Shown: positions 16,797-25,981 of the stretch, piece by piece
How positions within the stretch are numbered: the first letter of the stretch is position 1
Layout of the letters: the number at the start of each line of letters is the position of its first letter
Source of the DNA: Mycolicibacterium madagascariense
GTDB lineage: Bacteria; Actinomycetota; Actinomycetes; Mycobacteriales; Mycobacteriaceae
NCBI RefSeq assembly: GCF_010729665.1
Contig: NZ_AP022610.1
Coordinates: forward strand, 5,270,001-5,334,000
DNA: 64,000 nt
Direction: 5' to 3'
The notes under the pieces: model-generated
Told to the model about the DNA's origin: nothing
The model's input: only the letters and a program-made list of their open reading frames with translations
The model's database searches: none
Position numbers and translations under genes: made by a program

Positions 16797-16913
16797 GAAG
16801 CCGTCCCACTTCGGCTCGTAGGACCACACTCCGGGGTCCTCGGGCACCGCGGCCGCGGCCTTGGCCAGCATGGGTTCGACGGGCGGAACGACGGGGAGGT
16901 CCACGCGGTCCAT
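16797..16913 (-). pseudogene. ligC2, 5' fragment (codons 1-39)
   Basis: The minus-strand ATG at 16913, with GTGAGG just upstream, encodes 39 residues beginning MDRVDLPVVPPVEPMLAK and ending SYEPKWDGF. This is the start of a LigC ligase up to and including the adenylation motif. Translation then runs into the element and stops after two or three codons. The remainder of the gene is at 5168-6103. The natural ligC2 promoter therefore still lies here, in the short divergent region shared with the decarboxylase-like gene. Confidence 0.92.
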
Positions 16914-17045
16914 CCTCACGTAGACCCGGGGCGGCGAGCAACGTGCGTGTTAGTTCGGTGCGGCCCTGGGCATTCAGCGTGTCGACGGTGCCTTCGATCC
17001 CCGGCACCGCCGAAACTCCCCACCACGTCCCAAGGAGACCCGCCG

Positions 17046-17609
17046 ATGCGACTGCCGCCGATCCCGCCCGAGGACCTGTCCGCCGAGCAGCGCGCGCTGT
17101 ACGACGACATGACCGGCGTCATCCACCAACACCTGCGGGGATTCACGTCCGACCGTCCCGACGGCGCCCTGGTCGGACCGTTCGCGGCCATGTTGCACTT
17201 CCCGGCCTGGGGCGGACCGGCATGGGCGTTCACGAAGTCGTTGATCGACCACACCACGCTGCCCAAGGACCCGCACGAGGTCGCGATCCTCGTCACCGGG
17301 GCCGCCGCGGGTGCGCGCTACGAGCTCTACGCCCACGAGCGCGTCGCCGCGTCGACCGATCTGGACGCCGCCAAGATCGCCACCATCAGCGCGGGCGAAC
17401 GGCCTGCCGATCTGACGGCCAAGGAAGGCGTCGCCTACGACGTGGCGGCCGCCCTCAACCGTGGTGGGGTCCTCCCCGACGCCACGTACCGGGCCGCGGT
17501 CGACGCGTTCGGCCGCGACGGGGCCGCCGAGCTGATCTATCTGGTCGGGGCGTACACCCTCGTCTCGGTGCTGCTCAACGCGTTCGACGTCGACGTGCCG
17601 GGAGAATGA
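17046..17609 (+). CDS. Carboxymuconolactone decarboxylase-like (AhpD-fold) protein
   Basis: A 187-residue alpha-helical protein with an AAGGAGAC site before ATG 17046. It has the CMD/AhpD layout (PPEDLSAEQRALYDDM, VGPFAAMLHFPAW, HEVAILVTGAAAGARYELYAHE) but no Cys pair, so it is not an AhpD-type peroxidase. The function is unknown. It overlaps ligC1 by 4 bases (ATGA) and was divergent from ligC2, placing it in the repair locus by transcription only. Confidence 0.78.
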   Translation: MRLPPIPPEDLSAEQRALYDDMTGVIHQHLRGFTSDRPDGALVGPFAAMLHFPAWGGPAWAFTKSLIDHTTLPKDPHEVAILVTGAAAGARYELYAHERVAASTDLDAAKIATISAGERPADLTAKEGVAYDVAAALNRGGVLPDATYRAAVDAFGRDGAAELIYLVGAYTLVSVLLNAFDVDVPGE

Positions 17610-18682
17610 GCCGGGTGCACCTGCCCGTCATGCCGCCGGTGGCCCCGATGCTGGCCAAGTCGGTTCCCGACCTGCCCGCCGGACCGCCGGCGCTGTCGTA
17701 CGAACCGAAGTGGGACGGGTTCCGGTCGATCTGCTTTCGCGACGGTGACGAGGTCGAGCTGGGCAGCCGCAACGAGCGGCCACTGACCCGCTACTTCCCC
17801 GAGGTGGTCGACGCCGTACGGGAGGCGCTCCCGCCGCGGTGCGTCGTGGACGGCGAGATCGTGGTCGCCGGTGAACGCGGGCTCGACTTCGACGCACTGC
17901 AGCTGCGGTTGCATCCCGCCGCGTCGCGGGTCCGCCTGCTGGCCGAGCGAACCCCCGCGGCGTTCATCGCGTTCGACCTGCTCGCACTCGGCGACGACGA
18001 CTACACGTCGCGACCGTTCGCCGAGCGTCGCGCCGCCCTCGTCGCGGCGGTGCCCGCCGGCCGCGGCGTGCACGTGACGCCGGCGACCACCGACGCGGCC
18101 GTGGCACGGCGATGGTTCGACGAGTTCGAGGGGGCGGGCCTCGACGGCGTCGTCGCCAAGCCGCTGGCGGGGACCTATCAGCCGAACAAGCGGGTGATGT
18201 TCAAGGTCAAGCACCAGCGGACGGCTGACTGCGTCGTCGCGGGCTACCGTCTGCACAAGTCGGGCGCCGACGCCATCGGGTCGCTGATGCTCGGTCTCTA
18301 CCGGGACGACGACACACTCGCGTCGGTCGGCGTCATCGGCGCCTTCCCGATGGCGCGGCGGCGCGAGCTGTTCGACGAATTGCAGCCGCTGGTCACGAAA
18401 TTCGACGACCACCCGTGGAACTGGGGCGCGCAGCAGGGCGCACGGACGACGCCCCGCAGCGCGGGCTCGCGGTGGAACGCGGGCAAGGACCTGTCGTTCG
18501 TGCCGCTGCGCCCCGAACGCGTCGTCGAGGTCCGCTACGAGCACATGGAGGGCGAAAGGTTCCGGCACATGGCGCAATTCAACCGCTGGCGGCCCGATCG
18601 CGATCCCCGCTCGTGCACCTACGACCAGCTCGAGCAGCCCGTCACGTTCAAGCTCGACGACATCCTGCCCGGCCTCGGCTAG
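17606..18682 (+). CDS. ligC: ATP-dependent DNA ligase LigC1
   Basis: A 358-residue minimal ATP-dependent ligase: adenylation domain with SYEPKWDGFR (Lys35), DGEIVVAGE, LDGVVAKP and MFKVKHQRTADC, then an OB domain ending KLDDILPGLG. LigC enzymes back up LigD in mycobacterial end joining and act with PolD in excision repair. The start ATG overlaps the stop of the decarboxylase-like gene. This is the host copy and looks intact. It also contains the AAGTGGGACGG-TTCCG target stretch used by the element in ligC2, with one mismatch (GGGTTCC). Confidence 0.92.
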   Translation: MSRVHLPVMPPVAPMLAKSVPDLPAGPPALSYEPKWDGFRSICFRDGDEVELGSRNERPLTRYFPEVVDAVREALPPRCVVDGEIVVAGERGLDFDALQLRLHPAASRVRLLAERTPAAFIAFDLLALGDDDYTSRPFAERRAALVAAVPAGRGVHVTPATTDAAVARRWFDEFEGAGLDGVVAKPLAGTYQPNKRVMFKVKHQRTADCVVAGYRLHKSGADAIGSLMLGLYRDDDTLASVGVIGAFPMARRRELFDELQPLVTKFDDHPWNWGAQQGARTTPRSAGSRWNAGKDLSFVPLRPERVVEVRYEHMEGERFRHMAQFNRWRPDRDPRSCTYDQLEQPVTFKLDDILPGLG

Positions 18683-20373
18683 CCGTACAGGTGCACCAGG
18701 CCCGACGCCACGGCGTACCGCGGGCCGTGCACACCGTCGATGTCCGCCCGCCCCACGACGATCGACGTCGCGCGCAGGGCGTCGGAGACCGTGCGCAGCA
18801 GTTCGTCGTCGAGCGCCCCGCCGCCCGCCAGCACCAGCGCGGGCGGCGGATCGGGGAACGCGCGCAGGCACCGCACGATGTTCGTCGCGACCGTCTCCCG
18901 TTTGATCGCGAGCCGCAGACTCCGCCACTCCTCGGCGGCCAGCCGGTTCGAGAACGGCACCAGCCCTGCGCTGCCCCGCGTGCACAACCGGCCGATCGCG
19001 TCGGCCGACGCCGGACTGTCCAGGAACAGCCTGCGGCCGTCCTCCTCGTGCGCGACGTGCGGACCCTCGACCCGCAGCGCCGGTGTCCGCTTGACCCGTT
19101 CGGCGAGCGCGCGCGGAACCCCGAGCACCCGCGCCACGGCCGTGGTGATCGCCTCGCCCGCGCCCGCCGCGGTGACGGCCCGGCCCGCGCCGATCAGGTC
19201 GATGGTGCCGCCGCCGATGTCGCAGACCACGGTGCCCGGTGGCAGGCCCGGCGTCGTCATGGCGCCGACCGCGGCCGCCTCGGGCTCGCCTGCGAGCGTG
19301 CGGGTCGGCCGATTGGTCAAGTGCTGCAACGTTTCTGCGGCGTCGGCGACGAGGTCGGCGGCCAGCAGCGCCACCACGGTGCCCCTGGTGTCGGCCACCC
19401 CGCGGCGTAGCCACGCACCGTCGTCGATCGACGACAGATCGGTGAAGTAGGCGTCGTCGACCGCGATGCCGTCGCGCGCCGTCCGGACCGCCCGCAGGCG
19501 GACCCGCACCACGTTGCCCGGCGGCGCCTGCCGCAGCACGCTGTGCGCCTGCGCCACGGTGTAGCGCACCTCGCGGCCGTTCTCGAGGCAGTCGACGTAG
19601 TCGTCGTCGACCGCCGGCGGGTCGGGCGGCCCGGTGCGCTCGGTGACCGCGATGGCGGGCGAGTCCGCGAGCTCGCGGGTGAACTCCGCGACGTCCCGTA
19701 GGCGGTCGTGACCGAGTGCCAGTGCGACGCACAGCGCGATCGGGTCGGCCATCCTGCGGTAGGCGCGGCCCTCGGCGACGACCTCCACCGCGACGAGCGC
19801 CCCGGGCATCAGCCCGTCGAGGTCGACCTCGTCGACGACGGGCACGTCGATCGAGATGCGGTTGCGGATGAGCACGGCGTCGTCCTGCGCGGCGATCACC
19901 CCGGCGATCTGCCAGCCGCGGTCGGCCGCCGCCGAGACGACCGCCGCCGCCACCTCGAAGTCGGTCGATGCGTCGACGGAAACGATTGTCGGACGGTCGA
20001 TTACGGCACCGTCGAGGTCGGCCAGCGGCACGTGCCGACCGACTCCGAAGCCGGTCCCCGCGGGCGTGCTGGCCGTCGCCGAGCGCAGGCTGCGCACGGG
20101 TGAGCGCGGTGACGCCGGTGGCGGCAGCGGTGCCGTCGCGGTGTCCACCGGCCGCAGGGCGGCCAGGAGCACCTCGTCGACGACGACGCCCGACTCGACC
20201 TCCAGCTGGTGCAGCAGGGCCGCCGCACCCTCCAGCGACTCCCGCGAACCCTTCCTGCCACGCGTCGGACCCTGCCCGTGGGTAATCTGCTCGGGCCCGC
20301 CCAGACCCGTTCTGGCCAGCACGATCTCGGTCGTGTGGTTGCCGACGTCGACACCGGCCACCACGACGCTCAC
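18679..20373 (-). CDS. ddrA: Diol dehydratase reactivase, large ATPase subunit
   Basis: A 564-residue actin/Hsp70-fold ATPase: phosphate-1 loop VAGVDVGNHTTEIVLAR at the N-terminus, phosphate-2 VCDIGGGTIDLI, and adenosine loop LVLAGGGALDDELL near the C-terminus. This is the pattern of DdrA/PduG, which exchanges inactivated cobalamin in diol dehydratase. The GTG at 20373 overlaps the small-subunit stop by 4 bases. No small reactivase subunit (DdrB/PduH) is seen nearby. The long open frame upstream of 20373 is antisense/shifted sequence of the dehydratase genes. Confidence 0.87.
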   Translation of the reverse strand: MSVVVAGVDVGNHTTEIVLARTGLGGPEQITHGQGPTRGRKGSRESLEGAAALLHQLEVESGVVVDEVLLAALRPVDTATAPLPPPASPRSPVRSLRSATASTPAGTGFGVGRHVPLADLDGAVIDRPTIVSVDASTDFEVAAAVVSAAADRGWQIAGVIAAQDDAVLIRNRISIDVPVVDEVDLDGLMPGALVAVEVVAEGRAYRRMADPIALCVALALGHDRLRDVAEFTRELADSPAIAVTERTGPPDPPAVDDDYVDCLENGREVRYTVAQAHSVLRQAPPGNVVRVRLRAVRTARDGIAVDDAYFTDLSSIDDGAWLRRGVADTRGTVVALLAADLVADAAETLQHLTNRPTRTLAGEPEAAAVGAMTTPGLPPGTVVCDIGGGTIDLIGAGRAVTAAGAGEAITTAVARVLGVPRALAERVKRTPALRVEGPHVAHEEDGRRLFLDSPASADAIGRLCTRGSAGLVPFSNRLAAEEWRSLRLAIKRETVATNIVRCLRAFPDPPPALVLAGGGALDDELLRTVSDALRATSIVVGRADIDGVHGPRYAVASGLVHLYG

Positions 20374-20705
20374 CGCAGCAGACCCCGCCTCGCGTAGACG
20401 ACGGCGGCCTGGCGCACCAGTTCGGCGCAGCGCGCGGCACCCCGTGTCTCGAGCGAGGTGCGCAGCGCGTCGAGTTCCTCGGCCGTCGAGCGGTGCGGCC
20501 GCAGCGCCTCGTACAGCTGCATCACCTCTTCGTCGTCGATCGTCGCGAGTTCGGCTGCGCGCAGGAAGTTCTCGGCCAGCTGAGGGTTGCCGCCCTCCTC
20601 CGCGACGACGGCCTGGTGCGCCAGCGTCGCCGGGTCCATCCGCAGGTCGGCCAGGCCCAGCTCGCCGTCGACCGCAGCCCGCACCGTGATCCGTTCGTCG
20701 CTCAC
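20370..20705 (-). CDS. pduE: Propanediol dehydratase small subunit
   Basis: A 111-residue helical protein from GTG 20705, overlapping the stop of the fused large/medium subunit and the start of the reactivase by 4 bases on each side. It contains LADLRMDPATLAHQAVVAEEGGNPQLAENFLRAAELA... in the PduE manner (a helical hairpin that starts a few residues after a conserved acidic segment). It completes the coenzyme-B12-dependent diol dehydratase. Confidence 0.83.
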   Translation of the reverse strand: MSDERITVRAAVDGELGLADLRMDPATLAHQAVVAEEGGNPQLAENFLRAAELATIDDEEVMQLYEALRPHRSTAEELDALRTSLETRGAARCAELVRQAAVVYARRGLLR

Positions 20706-22966
20706 GGGCGCCGCACCCGGACGGTGACGGGCGGGCGGCCGGGCTCGCAGGCCTCGCGCTCGAGTGCGACCAGCGCGACGGCACGGGCGTGGTAGCGCGC
20801 CGAGATCGACTCGTCGGTGCCGCCGGTGAGGATCGGCACCGGCGCCATCCCCTTGGCGTGCCTGGCCGCATTCTTCCCCAGCTCGCGGTACATCTTCGCG
20901 GTCAGCAGCGGCGCGACGCTGAACAGTTCGAGATTCGCGAGCGGCGCCAGGTCGCGCCGGTGGATCAGCGCGGTGCCCTTGCCCTGCAAGCCAATTCCGA
21001 TGCCCGAGCCGGACAGCCGCGCGGCGGTCAGTCCGATCAGCCCGACGTCGATGGTCGAACGCACCCGCACCCAGCGCGGCACGCAGCCCTCCTCCTCGAG
21101 CCCCGCGGCGAGCTGCCGCAGCACCTCGCCGACGGTGAGGCCGCACAGCGACAGCCACACCGTGCGCCCGAGCGCCGGCGACAACCCGATGCACACCTCG
21201 CGCGGGTCGCTGCCCTGCCGGGCGTCCTCGACCTCGGTCAGCGTGACGTGGCCGTGGTGCTCGGCCTGATCGGCCGTCAACTCCGCGGCCGTGCGCGACT
21301 GGCGGATCGCGTCGATCTCGCTGCGGCGCTCGAAGGTTGGGGCGTAACCGGTGCCGGGGCCCGCGTAGTCGTTCGGGTCGGTGATCTTCGACAGCACGCG
21401 GAACTCGCCGTCGAAGATCGCGGAGGTCTGCAGCTGGTCACCGCGCAGCCGCTCGCGCGTCAGCCGCGTGATGGCCTCGGCCTCCTCGGCGAAGCCGGTC
21501 CGCTGCAGCGAGGCGATGACGTCGAAGACCGTCAGCTGCTTGGCCTCGATCGCGGTGGCCGCCTCGGCCACCGCCTTCGGGTCGTCGACCGTCAGATCGC
21601 GGGATCCGTTGGCCACCACCACCGCATCGACCCGTTCGTCGTCGAAGTCGGCCAACCCGAGGTCGCGGTAGACCGCCTGCACCGCGGTGGCGGCCCGTCG
21701 CCGGACCCGCGCCTGGTGTTCGACCGACACCGTGCGCAGCCCGCCGTCGACGCCCCAGTCGCGCTGCAGCACCAGGAAGTCGTCCATGTCGTCGGAGTTG
21801 AAGTTCGACAGCGCGAAGGCGTTGTCGTAGCGCGGGATCGAACCGAACCCGGAGAAGATGAAGTCGGCACCGGCCAGCAGGACGGGCAGCGTGTGGGCGC
21901 TGCGGCGGATGTCGGACTCGGAGATGAGATTGTCGTTGCCGGCGCAGGATTCGAGATCGCGCATCATCACCATGAGGTTCTCGGCGAGCAGTTCCTTCAT
22001 GCCGTCGGGCACCGACGCCACCACCCCGACACCGTCGATGCCGCCGTTCTGCACGCCCTGCGACCCCAGGGCCCGGGCCAGCGAGACGCAGCGCGACTCC
22101 AGGTAGAGGATCGAGCACTTCTCCGCCGCACCCATGAGCACCTCGGCGCCGCCACCGCTCGTCACCCGCATCTTGAGGCCGCGCGAGGCGTAGGCCGACG
22201 TCAGGATGGCCTTGCTGAAGGGTGTGTCGTCGCCATCGACGAACACCTGCTCGGTGCCGTAGATGGAGATCGTCTCGGCGTAGCTGGTCAGACCCCTCAG
22301 GCCGAGCCGCAGCTCGAGCGCCTCCTCGATCGAGCACTGCGCCATCGCGCCGGGCGTGCCGACCTGGCTGCCGATCAGCAGTGCGACCGCGTTGGACGGG
22401 GCGTCGCCGAGCACCGGCACCGTCGTCTCGACCTCCCGGAATCCGTAGGCGACGGCGCTGGCCGCGTCGGCCGCGATCAGTAGCGGGTCGTCGAGCTGGT
22501 TGGTGACGTGCGCCTGGTTGCTCGGCGTGCGCCGCGCGCGCATCTTCGCCATCGCCGCCTGCATCTCCACCGGCGTCAGCAGCGCGACGACACGGGCCAG
22601 CTTCGCGGGCGTGATGCCGCCGACGAGGCGGACCACGTCCGCCCGCGGGACGGTGAAGTCGGCGGCCATGCAGGCCAGGTCCCGGTCGGGCAGCGCCATG
22701 GCCTCCTCGGCCACCGCGAGATCGAGCCCGTAGCGCGCGATGAACTCGTCGATGACGTCGAACTCGGCGGCGGGCTTGCCGTCCAGTTCGACGACCGCAC
22801 CGTCGCGCATCACCAGGGAGGGCTCCGGGTCGAACGGGCTGTGCATCGCCACCAGCCCGAGGTGGGGGTCGGCGGCGCTGAACCCGTCCAGATTGACCGG
22901 CTTCGCGTCGAGCACGCGCATCCGGCCCAGGTCGAGGTCGGCGTCGCGAGCCGGGTCGTCAGTCAC
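20702..22966 (-). CDS. B12-dependent diol dehydratase, fused large and medium subunits (PduC-PduD)
   Basis: A 754-residue protein from ATG 22966. Residues about 1-550 are the large TIM-barrel subunit (KPVNLDGFSAADPHLGLVAM, YAETISIYGTEQVFVDGDDTP, MGAAEKCSILYLESRC, LESCAGNDNLISESDI). Residues about 575-754 are the medium subunit (EVCIGLSPALGRTVWLSLCG, VRSTIDVGLIGLTAARLSGSGIGIGLQGKG). Enteric bacteria encode these separately. The enzyme dehydrates 1,2-propanediol or glycerol to the aldehyde using adenosylcobalamin. It is the first gene of a three-gene overlapping operon. No aldehyde dehydrogenase or shell genes adjoin it. Confidence 0.9.
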   Translation of the reverse strand: MTDDPARDADLDLGRMRVLDAKPVNLDGFSAADPHLGLVAMHSPFDPEPSLVMRDGAVVELDGKPAAEFDVIDEFIARYGLDLAVAEEAMALPDRDLACMAADFTVPRADVVRLVGGITPAKLARVVALLTPVEMQAAMAKMRARRTPSNQAHVTNQLDDPLLIAADAASAVAYGFREVETTVPVLGDAPSNAVALLIGSQVGTPGAMAQCSIEEALELRLGLRGLTSYAETISIYGTEQVFVDGDDTPFSKAILTSAYASRGLKMRVTSGGGAEVLMGAAEKCSILYLESRCVSLARALGSQGVQNGGIDGVGVVASVPDGMKELLAENLMVMMRDLESCAGNDNLISESDIRRSAHTLPVLLAGADFIFSGFGSIPRYDNAFALSNFNSDDMDDFLVLQRDWGVDGGLRTVSVEHQARVRRRAATAVQAVYRDLGLADFDDERVDAVVVANGSRDLTVDDPKAVAEAATAIEAKQLTVFDVIASLQRTGFAEEAEAITRLTRERLRGDQLQTSAIFDGEFRVLSKITDPNDYAGPGTGYAPTFERRSEIDAIRQSRTAAELTADQAEHHGHVTLTEVEDARQGSDPREVCIGLSPALGRTVWLSLCGLTVGEVLRQLAAGLEEEGCVPRWVRVRSTIDVGLIGLTAARLSGSGIGIGLQGKGTALIHRRDLAPLANLELFSVAPLLTAKMYRELGKNAARHAKGMAPVPILTGGTDESISARYHARAVALVALEREACEPGRPPVTVRVRRP

Positions 22967-23004
22967 GCCGTCATCCTCTCACCGAACCGGGTGCTCGGGT
23001 GGCC

Positions 23005-24537
23005 TCAGTCGCGAACGACGTTGTCCTCGTACACGATTCGACCGATCAATTCGTAACGACGCGGGTCGCGGAGCTTGAAGTACAGCGCCATGGCCGCCCC
23101 GAGGACGAACAGACCCACCACGATCCACGGCGTCAGCTGGAACAGCAGCGTGCCCGATGCAGCGCCCGCGGCGGCGTCCTTGTGCACCCACAGCAGGTAC
23201 ACCACGTACAGCATGCCGATCCCGCCGAGCAGCGGTGCCAGGAACGTCTTGAACCAGTGTGCGCTCGACGGGTGGTTCTTGTGGAAGTGGAAGTAGGCGA
23301 CGACCGCGAACGCACACAGCGACTGCACGACGAGGATCGCCATGGTGCCCAAGATCGCGAGCAGCGTGTACATGTGGATGTAGGGATCCATGCCGGCGAA
23401 GTAGAACGCCAGGATGAGCACCAGCGCGATGCCGGTCTGGACGAACGACGCGATGTGGGGCGACCCGTGCGTGGGATGCGTTGCGCCGATGGTCTTCTGG
23501 AGTCCGCCGGACAGACCCTCGCGACCCATCGCGTAGAGGTACCGCGACGCGCAGTTGTGGAAGGCCATGCCGCAGGCGAACGAACCGGTCACCAGCAGGA
23601 TGTTGAACAGCGTGATGGCCCATTCCCCGTAGGTCGACCGCACCGTGCCGAAGAAGATCTCCGAGGACGTGTCGGCGTTCTGGGCCAGGTCGACGGCGCG
23701 CTGGGGGCCGGTGCCCGCGATCGCCATCCAGGACACGAAGACGTAGAAGAGACCGACGCCGAGGACGCTGATCATGGTGGCGCGCGGGATGATTCGCTTC
23801 GGGTCCTTGGACTCCTCGCCGTACATCGCGGTGGACTCGAAGCCGACCCACGACCAGAACGCGAAGAACAGGCCCAGCCCGGCGCTGGCTCCGGCGACCG
23901 CGGCCGGGGTGAAGGCGCCGACGGGGTTGAGCGTCTCGGCGACCGCGAAGCCGTCGGGCCCGCCGCCCTTGACCACCACGGCCAGCGCACCGAGGGACAG
24001 CATCACGATCTCGGTCACCAGGAAGACGCCCAGCACCTTGGCCGTGAGGTTGACGTCGAAGTAGGTCAGGATGCAGTTCAGCACCATCATCAGCAGCGCG
24101 GGCGCCAGCCACGGCACGCTCACGTCGAACTGGGACTTGAACAGGTTCTGGAAGAAGAACGAGAAGATGCCGATGAGCGACGCCTCGAACACGATGTAGG
24201 CCATGGTGATCAGGAGTCCGCTGGCCATGCCGATGATGCGGCCCAGACCGTGGGAGATGTATCCGTAGAACGCGCCGGTGGCGGTGATGTGCTTGGCCAT
24301 CGTGGCGTACCCGATCGCGAACAGTCCGAGCACGACCGTGGCGACGATGTAACCCGCGGGTGCGTGTGAACCATTTCCGAACCCGACCGCGATCGGCACG
24401 TTGCCGACCATCGCCGTGATGGGCGCAGCCGTGGCGACCGCCATGAAGATGACGCCGACCGTGCCGACGGCGTTCCTCTTCAGCCGTTGAATGGAGTCAC
24501 CAGTGTCTTCGTCTCGCGTGACGACGTGATCGGTCAT
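23005..24537 (-). CDS. APC-family amino acid/amine permease
   Basis: A 510-residue transporter with about 12 hydrophobic segments, beginning after a charged start (RLKRNAVGTVGVIFMAVATAAPITAM). That helix-1 region with its Gly-rich break and the FWSWVGFESTAMYGEESKDP segment are typical of APC permeases. The start at ATG 24537 has GGAAGG 11 bases upstream. It is divergent from the aminotransferase/kinase/SDR operon. Together they look like an uptake-plus-catabolism unit for a small amine or amino alcohol; the substrate is inferred only from neighbours. Confidence 0.83.
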   Translation of the reverse strand: MTDHVVTRDEDTGDSIQRLKRNAVGTVGVIFMAVATAAPITAMVGNVPIAVGFGNGSHAPAGYIVATVVLGLFAIGYATMAKHITATGAFYGYISHGLGRIIGMASGLLITMAYIVFEASLIGIFSFFFQNLFKSQFDVSVPWLAPALLMMVLNCILTYFDVNLTAKVLGVFLVTEIVMLSLGALAVVVKGGGPDGFAVAETLNPVGAFTPAAVAGASAGLGLFFAFWSWVGFESTAMYGEESKDPKRIIPRATMISVLGVGLFYVFVSWMAIAGTGPQRAVDLAQNADTSSEIFFGTVRSTYGEWAITLFNILLVTGSFACGMAFHNCASRYLYAMGREGLSGGLQKTIGATHPTHGSPHIASFVQTGIALVLILAFYFAGMDPYIHMYTLLAILGTMAILVVQSLCAFAVVAYFHFHKNHPSSAHWFKTFLAPLLGGIGMLYVVYLLWVHKDAAAGAASGTLLFQLTPWIVVGLFVLGAAMALYFKLRDPRRYELIGRIVYEDNVVRD

Positions 24538-24630
24538 CTGTGAAGTACCTTCCAGAAGGCAGTGGGGGGCTCGTGCCGAGTCGTATCGTGACACCGCCGG
24601 TCGGACTGCGCAACCGTTTCGGCACTCCAA

Positions 24631-24659
24631 TTGACATAAATGGTTGACCTTTTTATTCT
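24631..24659 (+). promoter_or_regulatory. Vegetative-type promoter for the amine catabolic operon
   Basis: TTGACA (24631-24636), a 17-base spacer and TATTCT (24654-24659) form a near-consensus sigma-A promoter about 45 bases before the GTG at 24706. A second TTGAC at 24644 makes a 13-base-spaced pair that could be a regulator site. It lies in the divergent gap 24538-24705. Confidence 0.6.
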
Positions 24660-24705
24660 CGACTCCTGCGGCCAAACCGCCGGCCGTCTCAGTCAGGGAG
24701 CCCCG

Positions 24706-25977
24706 GTGTACGACTACGGCACTTTCTCGTTCGAATCCAAGGCGCAGGTCCTCGAGCAGTCCAAGAAGTACTGGAATCCGGACAAGACCCAGTTCTGGAC
24801 CGACGCCGGCGTCGACCTCGTCATCGACCGCAGGGAGGACTACTTCCTCTGGGACATGGGCGGCCGCCGGCTCATCGACATGCACCTCAACGGCGGCACC
24901 TACAACCTCGGCCACCGCAACGCCGAGATCATGGCGGCACTGATCGAGGGCATGCAGCACTTCGACATCGGCAACCACCACTTCCCGTCGGTGGCCCGCA
25001 CCGCGCTCGCGCAGCGTCTCGTCGACTCCGCTCCGGCGTCGATCACCAAGGTGGCCTTCGGATCCGGCGGCGGCGAGGCCATCGACATCGCGCTCAAGAG
25101 CGCCCGGCACGCCACCAAGCGGCGCAAGATCGTCTCGGTCATCAAGGCCTACCACGGGCACACCGGCCTGGCCGTCGCGACCGGTGACGACCGCTTCGCC
25201 AAGCTGTTCCTCTCCGACCGACCCGACGAGTTCGTCCAGGTGCCGTTCGGCGACGTCGACGCCATGGAGCGCGCGCTCTCCGGTGGCGACGTCGCCGCCG
25301 TCATCATGGAGACCATCCCCGCCACCTACGGATTCCCGCTGCCCCCAACGGGTTACCTCGAGGCCGTCAAGGAGCTCACCGAGCGCCACGACGCGCTCTA
25401 CATCGCCGACGAGGTGCAGACCGGGTTGATGCGCACCGGCGAGATGTGGGGCATCACCAAGCACGGCATCGAGCCCGACATCATGGTCGCGGGCAAGGGA
25501 TTGTCCGGCGGCATGTACCCGATCACCGCGGCGATGCTGAGCGACCGGGCGGCCCAGTGGCTCGACGAGGACGGCTTCGGCCACATCTCGACGTTCGGCG
25601 GTGCCGAACTCGGCTGCGTCGCCGCGATCAAGACGCTGGAGATCACGAGCCGGCCCGAGGTGCGGGCCAACGTCCACGCGATCACCGACGTGTTCGCCAC
25701 CGGACTCGCGCGCATACAGGCCGACCATCCGGACTGGTTCGTCGGGATCCGGCAGAATGGCGTGGTGATCGGCCTGGAGTTCGACCATCCCGAGGGCGCC
25801 AAGTTCGTGATGCGCGAGTTGTACGAGAACGGCGTGTGGGCCATCTTCTCCACGCTCGATCCCCGCGTCCTGCAGTTCAAGCCCGGTCTGCTGCTCACCA
25901 GGGAGCTGTGCGACGACGTCCTGGCACGGTTGGCCGTCGCGGTGAGCACGGCAGCCACCGCCGCTTCGGTCGGGTGA
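24706..25977 (+). CDS. Class III aminotransferase-fold PLP enzyme
   Basis: A 423-residue fold-type I PLP enzyme: GGTYNLGHRNAEI, the cofactor region FGSGGGEAIDIALKSA, YHGHTG, IADEVQTGLMRTG, and the Schiff-base Lys in VAGKGLSGGMYP. GTG 24706 is preferred to ATG 24640 because AGGGAG lies 5 bases upstream and the homologous fold begins shortly after. Pairing with an APH-like kinase, an APC permease and an SDR mirrors the aminopropanol (RMM) set, where such an enzyme acts as an amino-alcohol-phosphate phospho-lyase rather than a transaminase. Which reaction applies is not decided by sequence alone. Confidence 0.8.
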   Translation: MYDYGTFSFESKAQVLEQSKKYWNPDKTQFWTDAGVDLVIDRREDYFLWDMGGRRLIDMHLNGGTYNLGHRNAEIMAALIEGMQHFDIGNHHFPSVARTALAQRLVDSAPASITKVAFGSGGGEAIDIALKSARHATKRRKIVSVIKAYHGHTGLAVATGDDRFAKLFLSDRPDEFVQVPFGDVDAMERALSGGDVAAVIMETIPATYGFPLPPTGYLEAVKELTERHDALYIADEVQTGLMRTGEMWGITKHGIEPDIMVAGKGLSGGMYPITAAMLSDRAAQWLDEDGFGHISTFGGAELGCVAAIKTLEITSRPEVRANVHAITDVFATGLARIQADHPDWFVGIRQNGVVIGLEFDHPEGAKFVMRELYENGVWAIFSTLDPRVLQFKPGLLLTRELCDDVLARLAVAVSTAATAASVG

Positions 25978-25981
25978 CGCG

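Noticed and set aside
17537..20440. A 967-codon open minus-strand frame across ligC1 and the reactivase.
   Set aside because: It is a high-GC shadow: the sequence is Arg/Gly/Ala-rich low complexity and lies antisense or out of frame to clear genes.
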